Below, in pieces: positions 34,119 through 47,762 of a stretch of DNA of 64,000 nt. Each line of letters begins with the position of its first letter. The first letter of the stretch is position 1. The position numbers and the translations under genes were made by a program. Below the pieces are notes generated by a model, which saw only the letters and a list, made by a program, of their open reading frames with translations, ran no database searches and was not told the origin of the DNA. This stretch comes from Phyllostachys edulis (lineage: Eukaryota > Streptophyta > Magnoliopsida > Poales > Poaceae): the NCBI GenBank assembly GCA_036346405.1, contig CM070566.1, positions 48,053,268 through 48,117,267 of the forward strand. The letters run 5' to 3'.

Positions 34119-37100
34119 CTAGAAGATATCTAATACCCATAGCTCTTGTGTGTGCCTCATGCTTAGGGTGTGGGAGGCTTCGTCAAAGGATCTGAAATAT
34201 TCAAATCCGTGTGTATTTTGCATATCTTTAAATCTCCTCGATTGAGGATCTCGAATGAGATGAAACCACCGATATGTGTTTGTTCTTTTGGTGATTCCTC
34301 GGCTCCTTGGCTTGCAGAATGGCCCCTTGTTATCACAGTAAAGATCCAGAGGACTGCACGCACTAGGAACCACACCTAGTTCAGTTATGAACTTCCTTAT
34401 CCAAACACCTTCCTTTGCTGCTTCAGAAGCCGCAATGTACTCGGCCTCCGTTGTAGAGTCAGCAACAGTCTCCTGCTTGGAACTCTTCCAACTGACCGCA
34501 CCACCGTTCAAAATGAACACAAAACCCGATTGCGATTTGTAATCGTCTTTGTCGGTTTGGAAGCTTGCATCGGTGTAACCATTTACAACGAGCTCTTCCT
34601 CACCTCCGTAGACTAGGAACACATCCTTAGTTCTTCTCAAATACTTGAGGATGTTTTTAACCGCTGTCCAGTGACTCTCACCGGGATCAGCCTGGTATCT
34701 GCTCGTAACACTTAGAGCATAGGAAACATCTGGGCGAGTACATATCATAGCATACATGATAGATCCAATGGCCGAAGCATATGGAATCTTACTCATGCGA
34801 TCTCGCTCATCAGTTGTCGAAGGACACTGAGTCTTGCCAAGATTTATGCCATGAGACATGGGCAAGAACCCTTTCTTAGCCTCCTCCATGTTGAACCGTT
34901 TCAACACTTTGTCAATGTAAGTACTCTGGCTTAATCCTATTAGCCTTTTTGATCTATCTCTATAGATCTTAATACCCAAAATATATGCCGCTTCCCCTAA
35001 GTCCTTCATTGAAAAACTATTTTTTCGGTGAGGTCTTAATGGACTCGAGCATAGGAATATCATTTCCAATCGGTAATATGTCATCTACATATAAGATTAG
35101 AAATCTGAGCGAGCTCCCACTTGCCTTCTTGTAAGCATAAGATTCTTCTTCGTTTTTGATGAAGCCAAACCCTTTGACCACTTCATCAAAATGAATGTTC
35201 CAACTCCGAGATGCTTGCTTCAATCCATAAATGGATTTTTGAAGTTTGCATACTTTTCTAGCATTGATTGGATCGACAAAACCCTCGGGCTGTATCATAT
35301 ACACGTCCTCGGTTAAATTTCCATTAAGGAAAGCCGTTTTGACATCCATCTGCCATATCTCATAGTCGAAATATGCAGCAATAGCTAGAATGATCCATAT
35401 AGATTTAAGCATAGCTACAGGCGAGAAGGTCTCATCGTAGTCAACTCCTTGAACTTGCCGAAAACCTTTTGCGACAAGTCGAGCTTTATGGATATGAACA
35501 TTTCCATCCATATCAATCTTCTTTTTATAGATCCATTTGCACTCTATGGTTTTAACACCATCAGGCGGGTCAACCAAGTTCCAAACTTGATTGTCTCCCA
35601 TGGATGCTATCTCGGATCTCATGGCACTATGCCATTTCTCAGAGTCTGGGTCCATCATTGCTTCCGCATAGGTCGTAGGCTCATCATTGTCTAACAATAA
35701 CATATCTCGTATTATGGAGCCTTCCGACCTTCGTGGTGGTGGTGCTTCCTTTGCCATGGGTTCCTCAACTTGTTCTGCCACGTGGGCATCATTCGTCGAG
35801 TCTTCCCCGATTGGTTCATCTTGAACCTCTTCAAGTTGCACCGTTCTTCCACTTGTCTCCCTGTTGAGAAACTCTTTCTCTAGGAAAACACCACTTCGAG
35901 CGACAAACACTTTGCCCTCTAGTCGGTTGTAGAAGTAATATCAAAGGTTCCTTCGGATATCCCACGAAAATACATTTATCCGACTTGGGTGTGAGCTTGT
36001 CCGATGAGTAAACGCTGACAAACGCCTCACATCCCCAAATCTTTAGAAAAGACAAGCTGTGACTCTTCGGTCCATATCTCATATGGTGTCTTAACTACGG
36101 ATTTAGGCGGTACCCTATTAAGTGTGAAAGCTGCTGTTTCTAGAGCGTAACCCCAAAATGATAATGGTAGATCCGGTCGGCTCATCATCGATCGAACCAT
36201 GTCCAACAAGGTCGATTATGCGCTCGGATACCCGTTTCTTTGAGGCGTTCGGCGGTGTTAGGCTGTGGAACAATTCCGCAACTCTTGAGATGATTGCTAA
36301 ATTCATGACTCAAATACTCGCCACCACGATCGGATCGCGAGCCTTAATTTTCTTGCACGTTGATTTTCAACTTCATTCGGAACTCTTTGAACTTTTCAAA
36401 AGTTTGGACTTATGCTTCATTAAGTAGACATAGCCATATCTACTATAATCATCGATGAAAGTTATGAAGTAATGAAATCCACCTCTAGCGATCGTGCTCA
36501 TTGGTCCACATACATCGGTATGTATGATTTCCAACAAGTCGGCGCCTCTCAAAAGAACCTTTGAAAGGTGACTTGGTCATCTTACCAAGCAAACAAGCTT
36601 CACATGTCTCGTATGATTCAAAATCAAGCGAAGTTAGAAGACCATCATCATGGAGCTTCTTCATGCGCTTTTCACTTATGTGACCCAAGCGACAATGCCA
36701 AACATAGGTGGGATTCAAATCATTAGGCGAAGTCTTTTAGCATTTATGTTAAAGATGGGCGCATCATCAAGATTTAAAATAAATAACCCATTCACAATGG
36801 GCTAAAAGCCATAAACATTCCATTTTTAGAGATCAAACAACCATTGTCTTTACTTGCAAATGAATAACCATCTCTCATCAAACATGAGGGGATAAAATGT
36901 TTCGACTCATACTAGGAACAAAATAACAATTATTCAATTCCATAATAAATCTTGAAGGAAGCTGAAGTTGCATGGTGCCGACGGTCAACGCAGCAACCCT
37001 TGCTTTATTTCGACGCGAAAATCAACTTCACCTCTTGCGACTCCTCTACTTCTTATTAGCCCTGCATCGAGTTGCAAATGTGAGCAAGCGATCGGTATCA

Positions 37101-37961
37101 AATACCCAAGAGTTAATAGGAGAATCAGCGAGAAAATGTCTAAAACATTTATGACAAGTGTACCATGGGTGGAAGTCTTACTTCGGCCTTCTTCTTCATT
37201 CCTCGGAATCCATGTACTTCTTGCAGTTTCTCTTCCAGTGGCCAGTTTCTTTACAATAGAAGCATATTGTCTCAGCTCCAGGTCCAGCATTAGGCTTAGG
37301 CGTTGGCTTCGAGATCATATCTTTAACCTTGCCCTTATTCTTTGCCCATGGCTTCTTACCCTTTTTCTTGAAGCTAGACTTGTTACTCACTGACCATCAC
37401 ATGGCTAGGCCACGCACACTTCTTAATGTCACTCTCTGCTTTTGAGCATCCCACAAAGCTCATTAAGGCCCTTTTCCACCCCATGCATATGGTAGTTCAA
37501 ATGAAATGTCCATAGCTAGGTGGAAGAGACGCCAAAATGAAATCAGTTGCCAACTCTTGGCCAATTGGAAAACCAAGTTTATCCAAAGTCTGACTGTAAC
37601 CAACCATTTTGATCACATGTGGGCCTACGGGTGCACCTTCTGTTAACTTGCATTCCAGAAAAGCCTTAGAGACATTGAACCGTTCAGTCCTGGCCTGTGT
37701 CTGGAACATGTCTTTAAGCGCCATGATCATATCATACACTTCCTGATCCTCAAACTGCTTTTGAAGGTCAGGTTCCATGCATGCAAGCATAAGATGACTA
37801 ATCTCAAGAGAGTCATCACATGCTTTCTTGTAGGCAGTTTTAACAGCAGCAGCCGCATTGTTAGCAGGCTCTTCTGGGATTGGGGTGTCCAGAACGTTTT
37901 CCTTTTTATACGCCACGAGAACAATTCTCGAGTTACGGACCATCCGAATAGTTTGTTCCAT
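34119..37961 (-). pseudogene. Copia gag-pol, frameshifted
   Basis: In minus-strand order: Gag (37961-37497, with a start region to about 38036 in another frame), zinc knuckle CFYCKETGHWKRNC (about 37280), GAG-pre-integrase zinc-binding segment with HCRLGH and CEACLLGK (36718-36485), integrase core fragments (36306-35831, LPLSFWGYALETA), reverse transcriptase (35910-35017, intact LYVDD) and RNase H (35084-34119, ending with the IHTDLNISDPLTK-type tail in a second frame). At least four frame changes separate these parts: before NGTNYS in Gag, within integrase, in RT around 35050, and within RNase H around 34340. No single active polyprotein can be read from this copy. Confidence 0.9.
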
Positions 37962-39330
37962 TTAATTTTTCTTTCTCAAGAATCGATCGCAAAGCAAAAG
38001 GGTGTCTTGCGGTTGCTAGATGCCATTGATCTACAATAGGAAATGCAAAATACTAAGACAAATAAAACCATGATAGAGTAAACTGTATTAAACAAATTTA
38101 ATAGAATGTACTCCCACTAAAATCAAAATCCCTCAATTGATTCTTAGCGATTCAAGATCCACAATTACCGAGTCTACTAGTGAGCTTTTGCATCACCGCT
38201 AGGAGACAAGGTAATTGATAACAACACCTTACTAATCATATCTCTATATGACTCTTGTTGTTGGGTGACATCTCTATGCCCCAAATACCAACCTTTATGC
38301 CCCAAGGCCCATAACCTTTATGATAACCTTGTTAAGTTCACCAACCCTTATGCATGTATGTATCCGATACAAACCCATCTAGTCAAGGAAAGTCGATGGT
38401 GCCCTAATTTTATAGACCCACCATCAATTTACAAGACATGGGATGGTCTGAGTTTAGTTGGGAGGGCATATGTTTAACTTAACATTTTGTGAGGATCGCT
38501 ATACTTCTACCATTCAAACATGCATAGGAGTAAAACAAGCAGAATAGCATTCACACAGTTGTGACTCGGTATGGCCCATTTTCTCATGGTGATCTCCATC
38601 GCCATAGAATCATCCACCATGATGATCTCCATCTCCATGGTTAATGTGTGCCATCCTCCAAGTGATGTGTCCTCCGAGTACTAATATAAGCTATTACTCA
38701 TAACACTAGTAATAAAATACATGGATACAAGGAATCATCACAAGTCGGCACGCATGAGCCGTTAATACAATACTTTGACAACACAATGGCTCGGTAGTGT
38801 TTTGCGAACCCGACACGCAGGTCATGAAAATATTACAAACATGCATCACATACACATTAGGCCATACTGGTCATATACATCCTGCAAAAACAAGTTATGC
38901 ATAGAATCGCAATCTACCGGATAAGGGGGTCGAGGGGGTTTCCCCCCGCGGGGTTCGTAAAAAAAACAGAGATCCAATCTATGCAATTTTTACTTAGGAT
39001 TTTGATCGGCAAATCATATTTACCACAAATCGACTATTGTTCCGATTCGACCAATTTGTATTGATCTTCGCACGATCACGGTACATCAATTATCAATCTA
39101 GGTTCCGATTCGACCAATCATATTGATCTTCGCATTCCGCAACCGGTTTTACGTGTCACTGTCTACCCCGATGGCGAATCCGACCGGTAGGGGTATGTTG
39201 TTTCATGACCGAAGCAGCATGATCACGGAACAGATCAATCCATTACCAAAACTATACAATCGATCACATCGATCATACCGACTTACATATCGCCATATGC
39301 AAATCACCCGAACCTATAACATGACAGCAA

Positions 39331-39344
39331 CCGCTCTGATACCA
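39331..39344 (-). other. Copia primer-binding site
   Basis: The minus strand reads TGGTATCAGAGCGG one base inside the 5' LTR, matching initiator Met tRNA. Confidence 0.9.
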
Positions 39345-39345
39345 C

Positions 39346-40664
39346 TGAAGGGCTACGGGTAGGCTACACTAGCGCAAATTAATAAAAATTCTACCCGTAA
39401 ACCAAGATCACTGTAGTTATAGATCACGGTCTTACCACTAGACGCGCAGGTGCGGAATTGATGCAGCACGTCGGGGCAGAGTAGTCGTACTAAGTTGATG
39501 CAGCACGTCGGGGTAGAGTAGTCGTACTACTTCCTCGTCCTCGTCGCGGCCCCACGTCTGACTCCTCTCTTGCGGTTCGTCCAAACGCTTCTGATGGCGT
39601 CTCAAAGGTATCCACACGTGACGGGAGAAGCGGCGACGCCGGACTACTAGATCGCGCGGCGACTAGGCGTGGGAGGGTGGCGGCGTGGTTTGAGGATGTC
39701 ACGGAAAACTCATCATCCAATCACAGGCGCCCTTGCCCTCCTTTTATAGGCGTCCTTACAATGGGCTTCTACGAATAGAGGCCCATTAGGACTCAATGCC
39801 CGATCTAATTCGGATCCAATCCGAATTAGGCTTCACCTTAAGTGTGTGACCCTTATAGGTTCACGTATGTTTAGACATGGCGAGTACACATACTTGGTCA
39901 ATAGTTGGTAGCGGCCTCTAGCAAGGCGTGCCAACTCCTAAACATACACAAAGATCATATCGGACGAACCATCACAGCGTTATGTACATGCCAATCCCTT
40001 TGCCTCACGATATTCGGTCGAGCTCCAAGTGACCACTCTTTCTCGATCTGTGATCCGGAATCCCTTACTAGGTTAACTCTTAACCTTAAGTAGCATGGCC
40101 ATGCATTTGGATCCGATCACTCGAGGCCAGAGATATCTCTCTCATGTAGAGAGGGTAAACCCCATCTCGACCGACCATGCCTCATGACATGCTTCATGAC
40201 AAACCCGAAGCTACCTTTATAACTACCCGATTCACGGAGTAGCGTTTGATAGCCCCTAAGTAGGTTGATTCACATCTCAAGTACATGCGACAATCTCAGG
40301 TCTAAGGACAAGGCGTACACATTGTGTAGAGAGAACCATAAGTATAATTGTTATGTCTCATGTTGGGTCGGTCCAACCCCATGTTCTAAACATGTGTCCA
40401 CATTATTGGTTTGACATCTCCATGTCTATGACCTGTGAAACATGGTCATCAACCGATACATGTGCTAATCCATCATTCACGTGTGTCCTCACATGAACTT
40501 CGACTAGGGACAATTTTAGAATAACCATACAAGTAAAGAGTTTCACAAACAAGTCACATACTTGTTAATCAACACAAAGGCAATATTCAAGGAACATTTA
40601 TTAAATCATGGATACAACGAAATATCATCATCTCTATGATTGCCTCTAGGGCATATTTCCAACA
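39346..40664 (-). repeat. Copia 5' LTR (1,319 bp)
   Basis: Direct copy of 32768-34093 with scattered indels, many of them in the GC-rich part at about 39440-39700. It ends GGCATATTTCCAACA before the CCTAA target duplication. Confidence 0.93.
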
Positions 40665-40945
40665 CCTAATTCCAGAAAATGAAAAGCAAAACATGTAGCC
40701 TTTAATTAATCTGGTGTAATTCCTTTGTGCAACGATGAGACAAAACGAGTAAGTACGTGCAAAGAAGTGAAAGTCTTAATCAGAACTAATTTCATGAGTA
40801 GTTTTCTAGAACAGATTAAAAAGAAGAATTTATGACACACCAAGATAAGTCACATGTGCAATAATCTATTTTATATTTCCTCCATTTATATCCATGAAGA
40901 AACGTCATCACAGTGGTTTATTGTTTCAATTATATCAAAACGGAC

Positions 40946-40975
40946 CCGCGCAATTGCGCGGACCAACTTGCTAGT
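40946..40975 (+). mobile_element. Helitron-like 3' terminus
   Basis: A 16-bp perfect palindrome CCGCGCAATTGCGCGG (40946-40961) is followed nine bases later by CTAGT (40971-40975) and then a T. This is the structure of Helitron 3' ends: a hairpin upstream of CTRRT, with insertion before T. Grass non-autonomous Helitrons commonly carry a GCGCAATTGCGC hairpin. The 5' TC end was not located, so the length is unknown; it should lie within the CACTA leader. Confidence 0.6.
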
Positions 40976-41260
40976 TATTAGGATCTTCCTCTTGTCTTTT
41001 GTCTCGTATCTAATCAACAATCATGCAGATAATCAATAATTATCCGTTATGCCGACTTAGAGAGGAGAAGGTTGGACCCTTGCCCTAGCGCCTCCAACAC
41101 CGCCTCCTCCCCCATTGCGCCACCTTAGAGAGGAGAAGGAAAGGAGAGGAATTGTATTTTCTTCGTGAGCTCCGAGGGTAACGATCTATAACCCTTTATG
41201 TTTGCTATAAATTAATTGCTAATCAATTTTGACACTAATTTGTTACATGCGTGGTGTAGA

Positions 41261-43056
41261 TGGATCAAACTGGATGTCTGATGTGAACCGTGTGAGTCAA
41301 GAGTACATTAATGGCGTGGTTGCTTTTAGAAGAGCCACGAGTAGGATATGTTGAAGAAGGATAAATTTTATGTCTTGTCCATGCATTGATTGTGGTAATC
41401 GAAGATGTTTAACAACGCGGCGCAAATAGAAGCGCACTTGATTCAAAGGGTTTCAAAAAGGGTATACATGTTGGACCAATCACGGTGAAGAGCGATTATT
41501 ACACATGAAGTTAGTAATGACGGCATCGCCGAGGAAGTCAACGATATGCGGATGTGGACTATCTTGCTTTTGATGAGGATAGGTCACACGATGACAATCT
41601 GGATCGGATGCTACGCGATGCGTAAGAGAACTACAAGGAGAGAGAGTTTTGTAAATTCGAGGGCTTAAGGAGGACTCGGTGAGACCTTTGTTCCTGGTTG
41701 CAAGCCGGAATATACAAGGTTGTCAACCGTGCTTGAACCGCTGAAATTGAAGGCAAGCAATGGTTGGTCCGATAAGAGTTTCACGGCGTTGTTAGGTCTC
41801 CTAGCGGACATCCTTCCGGAGAAACGTGTTGCCCAAGCACCACCTATCAAGCAAAGAAGGTTATTTGTCCATTGGGAATGGAAGTAGAAAGAATACATGC
41901 ATGTCCGAACGATTGTATCCTCTCAGTAAAGAGTATGCAGACATGCATGTATGTCCGTGTGCAAAGCATCCCGATACAAGCGTCAGAATACTGCTAAGAT
42001 GAAGCAATGACCTCCTGCTAAGATGTTGTGGTATCTTCCTGTGATCCCACGTTTGAAGCGTTTATTTGCGAACCCAAAGGAGGCAAGATTGCTGCGTTGG
42101 CACTCAGAGGAGCGTAAGAGAGATGGAAAGCTAAGACACCTGGCGATTACTCGCCGGTGGAGAAACTTGATCGGAGCTTCCAGAGAGGTCAAAAGGAATC
42201 GAGGAACATAAGGTTAGGGTTGAGTACAGATGGAATGAATCCTTTCGGTAACATGAGCAGCCGACATAGCACCTGGCCTGTGAATCTATGTATGTACAAC
42301 CTTCCTCCTTGGCTGTGTATGAAGCGGAAGTACATTTTGATGTCACTACTTATCCAAGGGCCGAAGCAACCTGGGAATGATATTGATGTGTACCTAGCAC
42401 CATTGCTGGAAGATCTGTGACTTTGTGGAGCGAAGGGTGCAGGTATGGGATGCGATAAAGCGAGAGAACTTCACTTTACGCGCCATGTTGTTCTGCACCA
42501 TCAATGATTTTCCTGCCCTTGGTAACCTGTCGGGCTTCAGTACAAAAGGAGCCAAAGCCTGTCCGCACTGCTTAGATGCTACAGAGAGTGTATGGCTGAA
42601 CAACTCGCGCAAAACTGTGTATATGCGTCACCGTAGGTTCCTTCCCAGGAGTCACCCATACCGCAAGATGAAAAAATAATTCGACGGAAATAAGGAGAAC
42701 GATTCAGCTCCAAGGGCTTTTAGAGGGAAAGAGGTCTATGATATGGTTAAGGATATCGATGTTGTGCTTGGGAAGGGACGTAAATTAAGAACCCGTGAGA
42801 AGAACATCTGGAAGAAGCGGTCAATTTTTTGGGACTTGCCTTATTGGGAGCACTTAGAAGTTTGCCACTACATCGACGTCATGCACGTAGAGAAGAATGT
42901 ATGTGATAGCTTGATTGGTCTCTTGCTGAACATTAAGGGCAAAACAAAGGATGGTGTTAACGCACGACGTGACTTGGTTGATATGAACATAAGGACTGAG
43001 TTAGCACCGGAAGAGACCGATACAGGACGAACGTACCTTCCCCCAGCTTGCTACAC
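41261..43056 (+). pseudogene. CACTA TNP2 transposase, N-terminal and central part
   Basis: The start (about 41261) matches the TNP2 N-terminus in several frames: VNRVSQEYINGVVAF, then CPCIDCGNRRC and a GYTCWTNHGEE segment. Further on are PAKMLWYLPVIPRLKRLFAN, the strongly conserved LSTDGMNPFGNMSSRHSTWP at about 42220-42280, NLPPWLCMKRKYIL, and GFSTKGAKACPHCLDAT near 42540. DLPYWEHLEVCHYIDVMHVE (about 42835-42895) is also diagnostic. Several frameshifts and stops break it. At 43056 the coding sequence is interrupted between the codons of LPPACYT by a solo LTR; it resumes at 47763. Confidence 0.9.
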
Positions 43057-46000
43057 TGTAAGACCTGGGATTAACATCCCAAATCCTCTGTGCATTTCTG
43101 AACTAGTCCCATGATCAGTAGCTAGTTCACACAGTAAACAAATATGGTAACAAAATCATATCACAACTTTATTAATAAATAACATCAGAGTTGATTACAA
43201 AGGAGGCTTACAGGCCAACAATAAAATAAACACAGCGGAAGACGAAGAAGTAGTAGGGTCCGGTTAATCTGCCATAGGCAATCAACTGGGGAAGCGGCCT
43301 AGTCGTCGAGATCCACACCGGTGGCAAAGCCCTTCTTCTCTGAAATTATTTGCATTAAGCAAGAATGAGCACAACTACCGTGCTCGCAAGTTACACCCGT
43401 CAAGTAACAGAATGACATGCATATATGAATATCTCAAAGGAAAGCTTAATATGGTTGAATTTGCATAAAACAGCATTTTCTGTAAATACTTGTACTAAGT
43501 TCCAAAGCAGTTATTCTATAACTAAAATTCATTTTATAAATCAATTTTATAGTCAGATAACATTCACACATGAATGGTGAAGGATACCCTCCTATCACAT
43601 GGCTTCCCGCCCAATTCCCATTTGGATAAACCATTTGACAAAGTCTTTTTGAAATCAAAATCCAAGTCTAACTTTGAGTGGCTTTGCTAGCATGTCCATG
43701 ACCGCGGACGCGGCTATTCGAATAGTTTTACACTCTGCAGAGGTTGTACACTTTACCCACATGACACGAATTCTCTAGTTTGCTTGGCATCCGTCGATAC
43801 CACCGCTCACTACCTTAGGTAAGCAGTCTAGAGCACGTGCCAAGGCCTTTACAATCTGCGCTGATTCCACATGATTTCCCTCGCTAAGGTTTCGCCCCCT
43901 TTGGAATAGAAATCCGCATGAGTTCCTAGCCCCCTCTTGCGCCAGGTGGGAACAATAGTCATGAAAGACTTTGTCAAAAGAAATGGCCATGAAAGACCGC
44001 CCACGTACAAACAGGATCAACCGCGATGGAACTTTACAAATTAATTAGCAGGTCCTAGCCCCATTCTTGAGGACATGTGGTTGTACGGTGAGGCATAACC
44101 CATTATAGGCATAGCAAAGGAACGCTCGAGGCGGTCCTCAATTGACTTGGGCGACTTTCCACAAAACCCATGGGCCTCGATCATGGAAATGACTTGATCC
44201 GTGCATTAACATGCACCATCCAAACAACCATTTAAGCCCAAGTACAAACCATAATTTTATTTTATTTTTCTCAAATTCATTTACGACAAAACTTCCATGA
44301 CAAACCAATGCCATAGATTCTTAAACAATATTTGATTTTTGGTGAAAGTTTCCCAAATCAAACATTTTGGGTCTAAGCATTGCTAAGCATAATTTTTCTC
44401 AAAATGTTCTAGTTCATACTATTGTATCAACTAGATTTTATCTAGGGTGAAGGTTAAATGTCCAAGACTTGTCAAGAACGAGATCAGTATGTAAACCATC
44501 AGTATTGTGATAATCCAACCTTCAACAATCCAATATCCATTAGTCCAATCTACACCATATAGGTCTAATTCTATGATCCAACATCAATTGATCCAAATAT
44601 TTAACTATACTCTAATTTTATAATCCGATATCTATCAATCCATTATTCCTTAATAAACTATTTCTACTAATTCAACATCAACCTAATGACTAAGTAATTC
44701 TATAATCAAATCTTTAGATAGTCGATATCCAATAGCAATCTATTTCTAGAATCGATATCAATAATTAGGGATCGACTATAGTGTTTATCTATCATCCATT
44801 TTTCTAATAATCCCACATCAACAATTATTTATTTCTAAAATCCGGTATCCAATAATCATTTATTTCTACAATACAACCATAATGATCATGTATTTCTAAT
44901 AATCCAACATCATTCAATCCAATATCCAATAATCCAATAATAATCTATGTCTATGATTGACATCTAATCTCCAACAATCATATAACTTTAATGATACCAC
45001 AATCCGATCCTTAATAATAATCTATTTCCATAATCCAATACCAATAATTACCTATTTCTTTAATTCAACATCCATTATCCATTAACAATTTTCCTCTATC
45101 TTCATACATCCATTCACAATATTCTTTTATTATCCAAACTCCAAAATATATTGCATTCGATAATAGTCTCCATACCACCTCTCTTGACAATAATTGGACA
45201 TACAAAGGCATTGGGAATAACTATAAAGCTTAAAACAGGAATTTAAATTACTTGAATATAAATACGCATGCAATAATAATTTAAAACAGAATTTAAATAA
45301 TTTTAAATACTGGGTGCAAATATGGTCAAGAATGTAACTTGCCTTGCTTGGTGATGTTGCTTTTCCTTAACAGGTCACCTAGTACTCACAAACACTCTCT
45401 CCAGGTTGCTTGTGTGTACAACCACGATGATCATACAGTCAAAATCAATCCACTTATATGGTCTCGAACTATGTTGAAAACTGATTCTCCGAAGTCTATA
45501 CGCGAAAACGATCCAAATTCAAACGAAATTCAAATAACCAATCAAAAAGGCAATTCAAATTAACTCAAAACTGAATAATTCTATTTTATTTAGCTAGATA
45601 ATAGTTTTATAAAATTTTAGAAATTTGAATCACTCAAATTGGAGTTGGGATTTAAAAGATATGAATTTTACAAGTTTTAATCCTAAAAGCTGAAATTTAA
45701 AAGAATTTCTATGTTTAAACAAAATTCAAATGAAGTACAATTTTAAATAATTTTGGTTTAGTTAGTTAGATCTTCAATTTATATGAATTTAGAAATTTGA
45801 AACACCTAAATTAGAGTTAGGAATCAAAAGATATATATTTTACTGAGGTTTAAATCTTAAATGAGCAATTTAAACCATTTTGATTTCAAAAGACAATTTA
45901 AATTAACTCCAAAACAAGTATTTATATTTTCTTTAGCCAAAACATAATTTTATAAGATTTTATAAATTTGATTCACTAAAATTGGAGTTGAGATTCAAAT

Positions 46001-47757
46001 GATATGGATTTTATTAATTTTAACCTAAATTTGAAATTTAAATGAATTCTAAATTCTAAAACAAAATTAAACTGAAATCCAAATTGTATAATTATATTTT
46101 ATTTAGTTAGACAATAATTTTATAAAATTTTAGCAACTTGAATCATCTAATTTGGAGTTAAAATGCAAAAGTTATGAATTTTCCAATTTTAATCCTAAAT
46201 CTGTTATTTAAATCAATTTCCCGAATTATTCTCCTAAAGGAAATTCTAATTATTAGCATGGTGACGTCAGCGATGATTTTCCGGATTTAAATGAATTTGA
46301 ATTAATTTTGGACGGTGGGGCCTACATGTCATTGACATGGCTCACATGGACCAAGTCCACGGAATTCTAGGGCTCAGGGGTTGTGATGACGTGGCGCCAC
46401 ATGGGCGCTGACTCGGCGAAAATGCACACGTGGCGCTGACCTGTCGCCGACGTGGCCGAACCACGTAAGCACGACGAAGCGGCATGCAGGCTTGGCTTGC
46501 CGCCGGCGCGTTGCGCCACGGCGAGTCGCGGCAACAGGCTCAGCGGAGAAAGGGACAACGGGCTTCTATGGCTCACCTTGGACGGCGGTGGGCGTGGCAG
46601 GTGGCCGGCGATGACGAAAAAATCGGCGGCGGCGGCGGGCTCATGACAGCGAGGTTGCTCCGTGGGTCTCCGTGAGTGGTAGTCTTAGCGGCGTCATGGC
46701 GACACGGCGGCGAATCCGGTCGGTGTCGACGATGGGTCCTCACCGGTGCGGAAGCGAAGGTTTCTGAGCTTTGGCGCGCGGAGGAAAATCTTGAAATCCG
46801 CCGCCTAGAGAGAGAAGATGGGAAATCGGGGCTTGGGGTGAGATGAAGGAGCCGCTCCTGAGGCTCCCTTTTATAGGGGCCGGGGAGGTGAGGGGAGGGA
46901 GATCGTGGGCGGTGTTAATGGCGGCAGCGGTTGGAGGATCCGGCGAAACGGCCGCGTGATTGAGGGGTAATGGGTGGAGTGGAGGCGGCGAAGTAAAGGG
47001 AATTGATTGCACGTGAATGCGAGTGAAGAGGGGAGAGGAAACGCGGGATCCGGGAGTTTCATGCTGCGTTAATGGCGGCCGGTGCGGTCCATTCGCGTGG
47101 AGAAGAAGGGGTGGGGAAGATGACCCAGGCGGTCCCACATGGAAGTGAGCGGAGAGGGAGGGGCATGGCTGGTGTGCGTCGGATTTAAATCCGATGGCCT
47201 GAAACGGTGCGTATGACGTGTTCACGTGAGGGCCGTCCGATGTAAATCGGACGATCACGAAGATCTTGGCGGGTTAAGGAGAGAAAAGAGTGGAAGCGGG
47301 CGAATGGGCACATGAAAGGAAAGGCTTGGGCGAGCCAAGGTTTGACCCATACCTGCTTTTTTTGGTTTTCTATTTTAAATATTCAGTTTAATTCATTTCA
47401 GCTTTAGAATATAGCAAAATAAATCCAAAAATTCTAGAAATATTCTCATAAATTCTTAGAGGTATTTTGGACTTAATAAAATTATTCCCAACTTAAATTT
47501 GGCTTTTAATTTTGCAAATAAATTATTTTGATTTTAAAATATTTAGGAAAAAGCTTTTAAAAATTTGAGAAAATTCTCAAAATTAATTTAGTTTTTATTT
47601 TTCAACTTTAACTCAAATAAAATTTTAAAACTTTTATTTTTGACTTTTAAGACTTCAAAAATTCAAATAAAGCAAATAAACTCTCTCAAATTTGAAAATC
47701 CAATAAATAATAACTTTAATAAATTTAAATTAGTATGAGAACTTTGGAAACATTACA
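43057..47757 (-). mobile_element. Solo LTR, long gypsy-type family, 4,701 bp
   Basis: A perfect 5-bp target duplication TACAC (43052-43056 and 47758-47762) flanks the unit, whose ends are TGTAAGACC and CATTACA (on its own strand TGTAATG...GGTCTTACA). It shares landmarks with 2585-6555 (TTTCTGAACTAGTCCC, TAGTTTTACACTCTGCAGAG, the GC-rich block at about 46300-47250, then AT-rich DNA). No coding domain is present. The insertion splits the TNP2 reading frame and, apart from the 5-bp duplication, leaves the coding register intact on both sides. Confidence 0.92.
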
Positions 47758-47762
47758 TACAC

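Larger units (their letters stand above)
32768..40664 (-). mobile_element. Full-length RIRE1/BARE/Angela-like copia retrotransposon, 7,897 bp
   Basis: A perfect 5-bp target duplication CCTAA (32763-32767 and 40665-40669) brackets two direct LTRs of about 1.32 kb. On the minus strand the element begins TGTTGGAAATATGCCCTAG, the hallmark of this copia group, and ends CTACCCGTAGCCCTTCA. A Met-tRNA primer site, a purine tract (AAGTGGGAGAC at about 34094-34106) and gag-pol in the correct copia order (integrase before RT) lie between. The LTRs differ by several indels and substitutions, so the insertion is not very recent unless sequence errors are inflating the count. Confidence 0.93.

Noticed and set aside
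32768..40664. Integrated plant pararetrovirus
   Set aside because: LTRs, target duplication, primer site and the integrase-before-RT order identify a copia retrotransposon; no viral movement or coat gene is seen.
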